Positions 52,677 through 60,708 of a DNA stretch of 64,000 nucleotides are shown here, one piece after another. A model generated the notes under the pieces. The model did no database searches. It saw only the letters and a list, made by a program, of their open reading frames with translations, and had not been told where the DNA came from. The translations under genes were made by a program, and so were the position numbers. The stretch spans positions 1 to 64,000 of the forward strand of contig NZ_JAHKNI010000011.1 of assembly GCF_018860155.1 (NCBI RefSeq), written 5' to 3'. The DNA is from Nocardia albiluteola (GTDB lineage: Bacteria; Actinomycetota; Actinomycetes; Mycobacteriales; Mycobacteriaceae). Each line of letters starts with the position of its first letter. Position 1 is the first letter of the stretch.

Positions 52677-54146
52677 ATGGCTCACGACCGTGAGTCCGCC
52701 CTGGCCCTGGTCGCGGAGCTGCCGCGCGGGCTCTACATCAATGGCCGCTGGCGCGAATCTGCAACGGGCGCACACTATCCCGTGCACAGTCCCGCCGACG
52801 GCACGGTGCTGACCGAGGTCGCCGACGCGAGCGTGGCCGATGCGCAGGACGCGCTGACCGCCGCCGAAGCCGCCCAGAAGGACTGGGGTGCAACAACACC
52901 GCGGTATCGCGCCGAGCTGCTGCGCAGGGTGTTCGATCGGATCATCGAGCGCACCGAGGATTTCGCGGCGCTGATCAGCCTCGAGATGGGCAAGCCGCTG
53001 GCCGAGGCGCGCGGCGAGGTGGCCTACGGCGCGGAGTTCCTGCGCTGGTTCTCCGAGCAGGCCGCTCATCTGACCGGGTCGTATGCCCCGGCGCCGAACG
53101 GCGGCTATCGCATCGTCACGGCCAAGCAGCCGGTCGGGCCCTCGCTGCTGATCACCCCGTGGAATTTCCCGCTGGCCATGGCAACCCGCAAGATCGGCGC
53201 GGCGCTCGCGGCGGGCTGCACCTGCCTGATCAAGCCCGCACCGCAGACGCCGCTGACGCTGGCGCTGCTGATGCGGATCTTCGATGAGCTGAATGTGCCC
53301 GCGGGCGTGGTGAATTACCTGCCGACGCTGGACGCCGCGGCGCAGTCCAAGGCGCTGATGGACGATCCGCGGCTGCGCAAGGTGTCGTTCACCGGATCCA
53401 CCGGGGTCGGCTCGATCCTGTTGCATCAGGCCGCGGATCGGGTGCTGCGCACCTCGATGGAGCTGGGCGGCAACGGGCCGTTCATTGTGTTCGACGACGC
53501 GGACCTGGATGCCGCGGTCGAGGGCGCGATGCTGGCGAAGATGCGCAATGCGGGCGAATCCTGTGTCGCGGCAAACCGATTCCTCGTTCACAGCGCCGTC
53601 GCGGAGGAGTTCACGCAGCGGCTGGTGCGGCGTTTCGAGAAGCTGGTCATCGGCGACGCCTTCGACCCGGCCAGCACCGTCGGGCCGCTCATCGATGCCA
53701 GGCAGCTGGACAAGGTGACCGAACTGGTGGACGATGCCGTCGCCCACGGCGCGCGAATTCGCGTCGGCGGCAAGGCATCCAGCGGCGCGGGCTACTTCTA
53801 TGCGCCGACCGTACTGACCGATGTGCCGGAGACGGCGCGAATCGGGCGCGAGGAGATCTTCGGCCCGGTCGCGGCGATCACCACCTTCGACACCGAGGCG
53901 CAGGCGCTCGAGCGCGCCAACGCCACCGAGTACGGCCTCGCCGGATACGTGTACACGCGGGACATCTCGCGCGCGCTGCGGTTCGCCGAAGGCCTGGAGT
54001 CCGGCATGGTCGGAGTGAACCGCGGCCTGGTGTCGGATCCGGGCGGCCCGTTCGGCGGGGTCAAGGCCTCGGGCCTGGGGCGTGAGGGCGGTGCCACCGG
54101 CATCGAGGAATACCTCGAGACGAAGTATCTCGCCGTCCAGTTGTAG
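52677..54146 (+). CDS. Succinate-semialdehyde-dehydrogenase-type aldehyde dehydrogenase
   Basis: The protein has 489 residues with GAAGGAG before the ATG. Features are LLITPWNFPLAMATRKIGAA, SFTGSTGVGSILL, the base Glu in MELGGNGPFIVF, the catalytic Cys in GESCVAANRF, and PFGGVKASGLGREGG near the end, the pattern of the GabD group that uses NAD(P). It is the last gene of the cluster, separated by 332 bp, so it may have its own promoter. The second ALDH here suggests two aldehyde steps. Confidence 0.92.
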   Translation: MAHDRESALALVAELPRGLYINGRWRESATGAHYPVHSPADGTVLTEVADASVADAQDALTAAEAAQKDWGATTPRYRAELLRRVFDRIIERTEDFAALISLEMGKPLAEARGEVAYGAEFLRWFSEQAAHLTGSYAPAPNGGYRIVTAKQPVGPSLLITPWNFPLAMATRKIGAALAAGCTCLIKPAPQTPLTLALLMRIFDELNVPAGVVNYLPTLDAAAQSKALMDDPRLRKVSFTGSTGVGSILLHQAADRVLRTSMELGGNGPFIVFDDADLDAAVEGAMLAKMRNAGESCVAANRFLVHSAVAEEFTQRLVRRFEKLVIGDAFDPASTVGPLIDARQLDKVTELVDDAVAHGARIRVGGKASSGAGYFYAPTVLTDVPETARIGREEIFGPVAAITTFDTEAQALERANATEYGLAGYVYTRDISRALRFAEGLESGMVGVNRGLVSDPGGPFGGVKASGLGREGGATGIEEYLETKYLAVQL

Positions 54147-54198
54147 AGGCGGGAGGGTGCGGCCCACGCGGATGAGGGCGCGTGGGGCGCACGGACCG

Positions 54199-54822
54199 CT
54201 ACTGCCGCCGCAGTTCCATGGCCAGCTCACCGTGGCCGTTGTCGACGAGGAAGCCGAGGAACAGCGCCCGGAACGCCGCCTGCGCCGTCTCGGGTGGAAT
54301 CGCGCCCGGCACGGCCAGTTCGTGCAATGCCATCCCGTGTGCCAGGGCGGTGAACGCCGCGGCGGCGCCCTCCGGATCCGGCCCGCCGGCTGCCCGCACG
54401 CCGGCCACGGCCACCGTCCGGGCAGCGGTCAGCGCGTGCGAGATGGAATCTCGGTATTCCGGATGCCGCGCGGCGTGCAGATACGCCTCGAACAGCGCGA
54501 GCGTTTCCGGATCGCGCGGCGCGGCGGTGAAGGCCAGGGCCTCGAGGACTTCGTCGGGCGTGCTGTGCGCCTCGGCGAGCGATTCGGCGAGCCGCACCTG
54601 AGCCTGCGCGTCGGTGTCGGTGTAGACCCGCAGCGCCTCCTCGATCAGCGCATCGATCGAGTCGAAGAAGTACCCGACGGTCGTCAGGGGCAGCCCGGCC
54701 CGTTCGGTCACCGCGCGGTGGGTCACCCCGGCCACACCGGCGGCCGCGACCACCTCGACGACGGCCTCGAGCAACGCCTCACGCCGCGCCTGAGCGCTGG
54801 GACGATGGCGGCGCACGGTCAC
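54199..54822 (-). CDS. TetR-family regulator
   Basis: The protein has 207 residues from a GTG. The helix-turn-helix is REALLEAVVEVVAAAGVAGV, then HRAVTERAGLPLTTVGYFFDS. The C-terminal domain has helices HPEYRDSISHALTAART and LGFLVDNGHGELAMELRRQ. It is divergent from an amidase gene, and the gap contains CTGTAA/TTACAG elements. It likely represses itself and the amidase. Confidence 0.9.
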   Translation of the reverse strand: MTVRRHRPSAQARREALLEAVVEVVAAAGVAGVTHRAVTERAGLPLTTVGYFFDSIDALIEEALRVYTDTDAQAQVRLAESLAEAHSTPDEVLEALAFTAAPRDPETLALFEAYLHAARHPEYRDSISHALTAARTVAVAGVRAAGGPDPEGAAAAFTALAHGMALHELAVPGAIPPETAQAAFRALFLGFLVDNGHGELAMELRRQ

Positions 54823-54829
54823 ATCCCCA

Positions 54830-54902
54830 CCCTAGAACATCTCTGTAACTCTGTAACTTCTTACAGTTTCCCCCTGGGCAAAGTCTGTAAGTTCTTCTAG
54901 GG
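54830..54902. promoter_or_regulatory. Nested inverted repeats, probable TetR operator region
   Basis: A perfect inverted repeat CTGTAA-CTTC-TTACAG (54851-54866) sits inside outer arms CCCTAGAA (54830-54837) and TTCTAGGG (54895-54902). Two more CTGTAA half-sites lie at 54843 and 54884. The stretch is AT-rich and spans the divergent promoters of the TetR and amidase genes. Confidence 0.7.
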
Positions 54903-54911
54903 TTGGCCGTT

Positions 54912-56309
54912 ATGACGTCCATCCACGCCTTTCGCGACGACGCCCTCGGCGAACACGACGCGGTAGCCCTCGCCGAATTGATCCGCGCCGGAAAGGTGAG
55001 CCGCCAGGAGCTCGCCGCCGCGGCCATCGAGCGGGCCCGCCTGGTCGATCCCCAGCTCAACGCGGTCATCAGCCCGATCTATGACGCTCCCCGGTACGGC
55101 ACCCGCCCCGGCGCCGCCCTCGATGGCGTGCCGACGTTCGTCAAGGACAACACCGACGTCGCGGGCCTGCCGACCGGCCACGGCAGCGAGGCGTTCCGTG
55201 CCCGCCCGGCCGCGAAGGACGGCGCGTACACCGAACACCTCCGTGGCACCGGCCTGACGCTGATCGGCAAATCGCGCCTGCCGGAGTTCGGTTTCAACGC
55301 CAGCACCGAGTACATGACCGAATCGCCGGCCCGCAACCCGTGGAATCTCGATCATTCGATCGGCGCGTCGTCGGGCGGATCGGCCGCGCTCGTCGCCTCG
55401 GGTGTGGTCCCGATCGCGCACGCGAACGACGGCGGTGGCTCGATTCGCATCCCCGCGGCGTGCGGCGGACTCGTCGGGCTCAAGCCGAGCCGTGGCCGCC
55501 ACATCGACGGGGAGCAGGTCAAACACCTTCCGCTGCACATAATTTCGGAGGGCGTGCTCACCCGCACCGTCCGCGATACCGCGGCATTCGTGGCCGCGGC
55601 CGAGGATCACTGGCGCAACCCGGCGCTGCCACCGATCGGACAGGTACACGGCCCGGCGCGGCGCCGGCTGCGCGTGGGGCTCGTGCTGCGCAGCGTGACC
55701 GGCGCCGAGGTGGACGCGCCGACGCGTGCGGCCGTCGAACACACCGCGGCCCTGCTGGAAAAGGCCGGTCACCTCGTCGAGCCGATCGCGCTACCGGTCA
55801 CCGAGCAGTTCGCGGCCGACTTCGTCCAATACTGGGCGCTGCTGGCCGATCTCGCGATCAGCACCGGGAAGCTGATCCTGGATCGGTCGTTCGACGCCGC
55901 CCGGGCCGACGGCCTGTCGCGCGGCCTGCGGGCCCATCACCGGCAGGCGCCGCACCGCACCCCGGGGGCGCTGCGGCGCTTGCGCCGCGTTCCGGCCGCG
56001 TACGCGCGGATGTTCGCGCGGCACGAAGTCGTTGTCTCGCCGGTACTTTCGCATACGACTCCGCCGCTGGGCCATCTTTCGCCGACGGTCCCATTCCCCG
56101 AATTGATCGAGCGCCTCACGCACTATGTGGGTTACACGCCCCTGAACAACATCGCGGGCACCCCTGCCATCTCCTTGCCGATGGGCCGGACCGACGACGG
56201 ACTTCCGGTCGGCGTGCACATGTCCGCCGCATACGGCGACGAGCGCACCCTGATCGAACTGGCCTACCTGCTCGAGGCCGAAAACCCCTTCCCTCGAATC
56301 CAGGACTGA
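54912..56309 (+). CDS. Amidase-signature-family hydrolase
   Basis: The protein has 465 residues. The Ser-cisSer-Lys triad is visible: VKDNTDVAGLPT (Lys), SIGASSGGSAALVASGVVPI (cis-Ser in ASSGGS) and GGGSIRIPAACGGLVGLKPS (nucleophile Ser in GGGSIR). It should hydrolyse a carboxamide or related bond in the cytosol. No sign of GatA partners is seen, so a catabolic or detoxifying amidase is likelier than tRNA amidation. Control by the divergent TetR is inferred. Confidence 0.92.
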   Translation: MTSIHAFRDDALGEHDAVALAELIRAGKVSRQELAAAAIERARLVDPQLNAVISPIYDAPRYGTRPGAALDGVPTFVKDNTDVAGLPTGHGSEAFRARPAAKDGAYTEHLRGTGLTLIGKSRLPEFGFNASTEYMTESPARNPWNLDHSIGASSGGSAALVASGVVPIAHANDGGGSIRIPAACGGLVGLKPSRGRHIDGEQVKHLPLHIISEGVLTRTVRDTAAFVAAAEDHWRNPALPPIGQVHGPARRRLRVGLVLRSVTGAEVDAPTRAAVEHTAALLEKAGHLVEPIALPVTEQFAADFVQYWALLADLAISTGKLILDRSFDAARADGLSRGLRAHHRQAPHRTPGALRRLRRVPAAYARMFARHEVVVSPVLSHTTPPLGHLSPTVPFPELIERLTHYVGYTPLNNIAGTPAISLPMGRTDDGLPVGVHMSAAYGDERTLIELAYLLEAENPFPRIQD

Positions 56310-56404
56310 ATTCCACACGGCGGGAGATTTCGCCGAATCCGCTGACGCGCGGACTGGATTCCTGATGGCATGGACCCCGCACGCACGCATCACCGGAGGT
56401 CAGC

Positions 56405-56839
56405 ATGTTGTCGCTACAGGAGATATCGGACCGGATGGAGATCCAGGATCTGATGGTGCGATATTCGCATGCGGTGGACACCCGGCAGTGGGATCTACTG
56501 GACGAGGTGTTCACCGCCGATGCGTACATCGACTACACCGCGATGGGCGGCGCCGCGGGCGACCTGGCCTCCACCAAGAAATTCCTGGCCGACATGCTGC
56601 CGAATTTCCTGGCGTTCCAGCACCTGATCAGCAATTCCTCGATCGCCGTCGACGGCGACACCGCCACCGCGCGCACCATGTGCCACAACCCGATGCTCGT
56701 CGCGGACGCGCAGGGCAAGCAGAGCCTGATGCTGTGCGGGCTGTGGTACCTGGACACGTTCGTGCGCGTCGAGGGGCAGTGGCGAATCCAGCGGCGGGTC
56801 GAGGAGAAGGGGTACATGTTCGTGGCACCGTCCGCCTGA
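56405..56839 (+). CDS. SnoaL-like/NTF2-fold protein
   Basis: The protein has 144 residues with GGAGG 6 bases before the ATG. The fold signature is RMEIQDLMVRYSHAVDTRQW, then LLDEVFTADAYIDYTAMGG, and the C-terminal WYLDTFVRVEGQWRIQRRVE. It belongs to the SnoaL_4/scytalone-dehydratase-like set that includes dehydratases, isomerases and non-catalytic binders. It lies 95 bp downstream of the amidase and may be co-transcribed. Confidence 0.85.
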   Translation: MLSLQEISDRMEIQDLMVRYSHAVDTRQWDLLDEVFTADAYIDYTAMGGAAGDLASTKKFLADMLPNFLAFQHLISNSSIAVDGDTATARTMCHNPMLVADAQGKQSLMLCGLWYLDTFVRVEGQWRIQRRVEEKGYMFVAPSA

Positions 56840-56937
56840 GCGGCGCGGATACCGCCGGCCAAGCGCCGGACCAGATCTAGAACCCGCTACAGTTCCGCGG
56901 TGGGTTTCGCTAGCTTCTTCCGGCTCGGATCGGCCGC

Positions 56938-58152
56938 GTGATCGCCGATTTCCTCCAGCACTGGATGCTCTACTGCTCTATACCGGTCGTGGCGGCGCTC
57001 ATCGGCTGGACCACCAAGCTAGTTGCGGTGGAGATGCTGTGCCGCCCGCTCGAGTTCGTCGGCATCCGGCCCTGGTTCGGCTGGCAGGGAGTGATCCCGA
57101 AGGCGGCGCCGCGGATGGCGACGATCGCGGTCGACCTGATGTTCTCCCGGCTGATCGACCCGCAGGAACTGCTGGGCCGCGTCGACGTCGCCGAACTCAC
57201 CACCACCCTGCGCGAACCCCTGGACAACGCCATCGCGCGCATGGTGAATCAGCTGATGATGCGCTACGAACCGCGGATCTGGGTGACCATGCCGCAGGTC
57301 GCGCGCACGGCCATGATCGCCCGCGTGCAGCGGGACGTGCCCGAGCTGATCGAGGACATCGTCACCGACCTGCGCCTGAACCTCGACCAGGTGATGGATC
57401 TGCGGTCCATCGCCATCGACACCCTGGTCAACGACAAGGCGCTGCTGGTGAAGATGGTGCGTCACGTGGGGCATCACGAGCTGCGCTTCATCGTGCGCTC
57501 GGGGCTGCTGTTCGGCACGGTGCTGGGCTTCGTGCAGATGTTCACCTGGGCATTCACCCACTCCCCCATGCTGATGCCGCTGTTCGGCGGCCTCACCGGC
57601 CTGTCCACGGACTGGCTGGCGCTGCAGATGATCTTCCGTCCGGTCGACCGGCGCCGAGTGCTGGGCATCGTGCCGTGGCAGGGCCTGTTCCACCGGCGCC
57701 GCGAACAGGTCTGCAACGACTACGCCGACCTGATCGCCACCGAAATCCTCACCCCGGCAAAGATGCTCGAGGCCGTCCTGAACGGCCATCGCGCGGACCG
57801 CCTCACCTCCATCCTCTCCAGAAGGATCGGCGAATTCATCGATGCCCAGTCCGCACCCGCGCGACCGCTGGTGACCCTGGTCGCCGGCGACAGCATCACC
57901 GCCCTCAAACGCGACATGGCGCCGGAGATGATCGCCTACATCCGCAGCGCCGCAGCCGGATTCGAGGAGCACGCCATGCGCACCCTCGATCTGCGCACCC
58001 TTGTCGTGGAGAAGACCCGCCTGATGACCGACAACGAGTACGAGGGCCTGCTGCGCCCGGCCTTCAAACAGGACGAGTGGAAGCTGGTGGCAATCGGCGG
58101 CATCCTGGGCTTCCTGGTCGGCGAACTACAGGTCCACCTGCTGCTGAACTGA
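56938..58152 (+). CDS. DUF445-family membrane protein
   Basis: The protein has 404 residues from a GTG. The N-terminal hydrophobic segment includes PVVAALIGWTTKLVAVEML, the middle one LFGTVLGFVQMFTWAF, and a C-terminal helix with LVAIGGILGFLVGELQVHLLL. The DUF445 pattern of two alternating Asn/Asp-rich loops with RP motifs (CRPLEFVGIRPWFGWQGVIP; STDWLALQMIFRPVDRRRVL) is present. Function is unknown. The last 150 or so bases are found again, degraded, at 59679-59838. Confidence 0.88.
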   Translation: MIADFLQHWMLYCSIPVVAALIGWTTKLVAVEMLCRPLEFVGIRPWFGWQGVIPKAAPRMATIAVDLMFSRLIDPQELLGRVDVAELTTTLREPLDNAIARMVNQLMMRYEPRIWVTMPQVARTAMIARVQRDVPELIEDIVTDLRLNLDQVMDLRSIAIDTLVNDKALLVKMVRHVGHHELRFIVRSGLLFGTVLGFVQMFTWAFTHSPMLMPLFGGLTGLSTDWLALQMIFRPVDRRRVLGIVPWQGLFHRRREQVCNDYADLIATEILTPAKMLEAVLNGHRADRLTSILSRRIGEFIDAQSAPARPLVTLVAGDSITALKRDMAPEMIAYIRSAAAGFEEHAMRTLDLRTLVVEKTRLMTDNEYEGLLRPAFKQDEWKLVAIGGILGFLVGELQVHLLLN

Positions 58153-58447
58153 CAGCTCATACCACCGGTTGCGACCGTCCCCGGGCAATTCTGTCGCCAC
58201 CCCGCACTACCGGTGCCGCTGGCCGGAAGATGTAGCGGAAGAACGGATTCCACCTCAAGCCGACCATAGCCTTGTGTAGGGAGGCCGTGGTGATACCGGC
58301 GCACCGGAGGTGGGCGTGTTCTCAACGCCTGTGACGCGGTTTGCAGGGCGAGATGCGCTGTGGCGCACAACATCCGTGTGTTGGTCGCCGCTCGGCCGGA
58401 GATGAAGTGGTCTCCGTGAATCCAGGAGCGCAGGTAGGGTTCAGCCA
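58153..58447. other. 295-bp gap, possibly decayed coding sequence
   Basis: No intact gene is present. On the minus strand one frame remains open and reads protein-like (AEPYLRSWIHGDHFISGRA), but it continues as antisense of the flanking genes and has no credible start. GC content looks lower than the surroundings, as in the following gene. The promoter of the pentapeptide gene must lie here. Confidence 0.4.
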
Positions 58448-59611
58448 ATGAGTGGGCGTTCGTGGCTGAGGTCGCCGCTGAGTTTGACCTTGGGTCTGTC
58501 AGTGTCGTTGTTGGTCGTGGTAAGCGGCTTGTTGCTCGCCGATTCCACCACGAGCCACTCCGACGCACTGCGTACCGGTGGACTGGCAGCAGGTTCGGTC
58601 ATCGCGTTGTACGCCTTATGGTTGAACGACCGACGCCGAAGGGTGGAGGAGGATCGACAGCGTACTGAGCGCGAGCGGTACAATTTGGAGTTGCTGCGGG
58701 CTGAGCGTGACCGGGACCGGGTAACAGACGAACGCTTCGCAAAATCGGTGGAGCTTCTCGGATCCGATGCCGATCAAGTGCGGGTCGGCGCGCTGCATGC
58801 GCTCGCTGGTGTTTCGCGTGGTCGACGAGATTACACGCAGACAGTGCTGGACGTGATCTGTTCCTATCTGCGTCGTCCATTCGACCATCCGGAATATCTC
58901 CGGGAGCATGCGGCTGGCGAGAAACCCGACGCCGTACCGGACCGAGCAGAAGCCGAGCGGGAACTTCAAGTTCGGCTGACCGCCCAACGACTCGTCGCGC
59001 AACTGCTACCGCCGGCGAGTTCTCCCGGTCCCAGCTATGACCTCGACCTCACGGGCGCTTGCGTTGCGCACTTCGATCTGTCGGGCCGCAAGGTTGGTTC
59101 GCTCACCATGAGGAATGCTACGTTCCACGACGACACGGATCTCGGCGGCTGCGTGACAACCGGACCTGCGCAGTTCACAGCGGCGACTGTCGGAGACGGC
59201 CGATTTCGGTGCCGCGACACCGTCTTTCATGATCGCGTCTGGTTCAATGAAATGCGGTTCGGCGGGCTGGCCGACTTCGCGGGTACTCGCTTCATGGGGG
59301 AGACCACGTTCAAGCAGGCGGTGTTCGAAAGCGACGCGGACTTCCAGGAAGTGGTTTTCGAGGGGCCGCTGGACCTCTTCCGTGTTCGCTTCGAGGGACA
59401 TTTGGATATGCGCTTCGCCGCAGTACCTCCGACGGTGGCCTTCTACAACACCCAAGTGAATCCACAGCGGGAGATCCAGCTGCCACCAGGATGGGAGCCG
59501 GTGCGCCGTGACGGTTTGGTCCGTTTGTCCGTAGTCGCAGACGCACGGCAGTGGGATGGCGTCACAACGGAAGCGTCTGCAGTGAAGGCGCCTTCGAAGG
59601 AGTCATCGTGA
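58448..59611 (+). CDS. Membrane-anchored pentapeptide-repeat protein
   Basis: This is a 387-residue protein. Two hydrophobic segments (about 12-32 and 43-58) are followed by a charged helical stretch (EEDRQRTERERYNLELLRAE). Next is the actinobacterial linker FAKSVELLGSDADQVRVGALHALAGVSR, then a right-handed beta-helix of pentapeptide-like repeats (FDLSGRKVGSLTMRNATFHD, FAGTRFMGETTFKQAVFESD). Similar proteins are common and of unknown function. Base composition is less GC-rich than its neighbours, and it sits between the DUF445 gene and a copy of its 3' end, so it may have been acquired. Confidence 0.88.
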   Translation: MSGRSWLRSPLSLTLGLSVSLLVVVSGLLLADSTTSHSDALRTGGLAAGSVIALYALWLNDRRRRVEEDRQRTERERYNLELLRAERDRDRVTDERFAKSVELLGSDADQVRVGALHALAGVSRGRRDYTQTVLDVICSYLRRPFDHPEYLREHAAGEKPDAVPDRAEAERELQVRLTAQRLVAQLLPPASSPGPSYDLDLTGACVAHFDLSGRKVGSLTMRNATFHDDTDLGGCVTTGPAQFTAATVGDGRFRCRDTVFHDRVWFNEMRFGGLADFAGTRFMGETTFKQAVFESDADFQEVVFEGPLDLFRVRFEGHLDMRFAAVPPTVAFYNTQVNPQREIQLPPGWEPVRRDGLVRLSVVADARQWDGVTTEASAVKAPSKESS

Positions 59612-59678
59612 CCACCCGCCGACGATGGGAGTCTGATCGATGGAGTATCAGCGGGCGTCACCCAGCCTTTCGGGGACG

Positions 59679-59838
59679 CGCGCCCTCGACCTGCGCAACC
59701 TGGGCGCGGCAAAGACCTGCCTGATGACCGACAACGAATACCAAGCGCTTCAAACAGGACGAGTGGAAGCTGGTGGCGATCGGCGGCATCCTGGGCTTCC
59801 TGGTCGGCGAACTACAGGTCCACCTGCTGCTGAGCTGA
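59679..59838 (+). pseudogene. Duplicated, degraded 3' end of the DUF445 gene
   Basis: This segment aligns with the last 170 or so bases of the DUF445 gene (about 57979-58152), including the identical run of codons for LMTDNEY and the terminal GGILGFLVGELQVHLLL. It carries substitutions and an internal 14-bp deletion near 59741 that shifts the frame. The surviving stop is TGA at 59836-59838. It marks either an old tandem DUF445 paralog or a duplication made when the pentapeptide gene arrived. Confidence 0.85.
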
Positions 59839-59864
59839 CCAGCGCGGGAAACAACGAAGGGTGA

Positions 59865-60312
59865 TCAACGGGAGTGCATTGTGAACTGCACTGTGTACTC
59901 CACCGATCCTGGGGACGTCACGTCCCCGTTGGTCGCGGTGAAGTCGCAGCGGGCGTACAGCCGGTACAGGGTGTCGAGTTGAAGACCGGTCACGACGGAA
60001 TGCCACCAATAGTCCGCTGGCACTTCGGGGCGCAGGTCGTGGTACCCGCGCTTCCCGGACGTACGGCGACAGACGCAATGACCAAATCAATCGATTTCCG
60101 CCGTCGGGATTCTGGAATGCGTAGATCGCGTCGCCGGTGAATGTGCCGTGCGGACCGGCGTACTGGTACCGGGTGTCGTTGGGGTGGAAGTCGTAATGTC
60201 CCGGGCTCGATCCCGGTGAGGCGGTCGCCGGAACATACACAACGAGCACCGCGACTACCGCCGCGACGGCTGCGGCTATCCGTCGTGTTTGCGCACCGAT
60301 ATAGCCCTGCAT
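59865..60312 (-). pseudogene. Small secreted protein gene with a frameshift
   Basis: From the ATG at 60312 the first frame gives a signal peptide (AAAVAAVVAVLVVYVPATAS) and mature sequence HYDFHPNDTRYQYAGPHGTF, then AFQNPDGGN. Sequence of coding character then switches frame near 60075-60090 and continues RGYHDLRPEVPADYWWHSVV, then LYRLYARCDFTATNGDVTSP and VEYTVQFTMHSR to a TGA at 59865. The combined product would be about 148 residues and exported, function unknown. Without the frame change it runs on to 59812 as junk. It overlaps the cold-shock-like gene upstream by 37 bp. Confidence 0.75.
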
Positions 60313-60491
60313 GTGTATTCCCCCTGCGGTACGCTCTCGATCTCTACGTCCACCCGATCGCCCTCATGCAACGAGAGCGGATCCCCCTCGACGGTGGACA
60401 GGTGAAACCACGCCGGCGGCGCGTCCGACCGGGTGAGGACGCCGGTTCCGTTCCGGATGTTCCACCGGTAGACAGTTGCCAGCTCCGACAC
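60276..60491 (-). CDS. Small cold-shock-like OB-fold protein
   Basis: The protein has 71 residues. The pattern of a single OB barrel is visible: GTGVLTRSDAPPAWFHLSTV, then LHEGDRVDVEIESVPQGEYT, ending RAISVRKHDG, which resembles the cold-shock FxHxS region and Gly-rich turns, although the classic RNP motifs are weak. It may bind nucleic acid, or may have another OB-fold role. It is upstream of and overlapping the frameshifted secreted-protein gene. Confidence 0.65.
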   Translation of the reverse strand: MSELATVYRWNIRNGTGVLTRSDAPPAWFHLSTVEGDPLSLHEGDRVDVEIESVPQGEYTCRAISVRKHDG

Positions 60492-60708
60492 GCGTTCCCC
60501 TCTCGAGTGTTCCGAACCTTCTATGATCGCATCGAACCACCGGAGATGGCGACAGACTTGGAGCTCAGGTTCAGTCTCGATCCACCCGAAGTCGAATGGA
60601 CCGCAATACAGGTGATCCTGGTCGCGGCAAGTGATGCACGCCGGGGCTCACAGGGAGTGCACAGGGGCGACAAAGCTGGGAACCACGGAAGGTCCGCAGG
60701 CTGGGGGT

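Noticed and set aside
51834..54230. 798-codon minus-strand frame opposite the GabD-type dehydrogenase
   Set aside because: Antisense to a textbook aldehyde dehydrogenase with intact catalytic Cys and Glu.
58153..58447. Transposase remnant between DUF445 and the pentapeptide gene
   Set aside because: No inverted terminal repeats, DDE motif or similarity to a transposase was recognisable. The protein-like reading is too short and continues as antisense.
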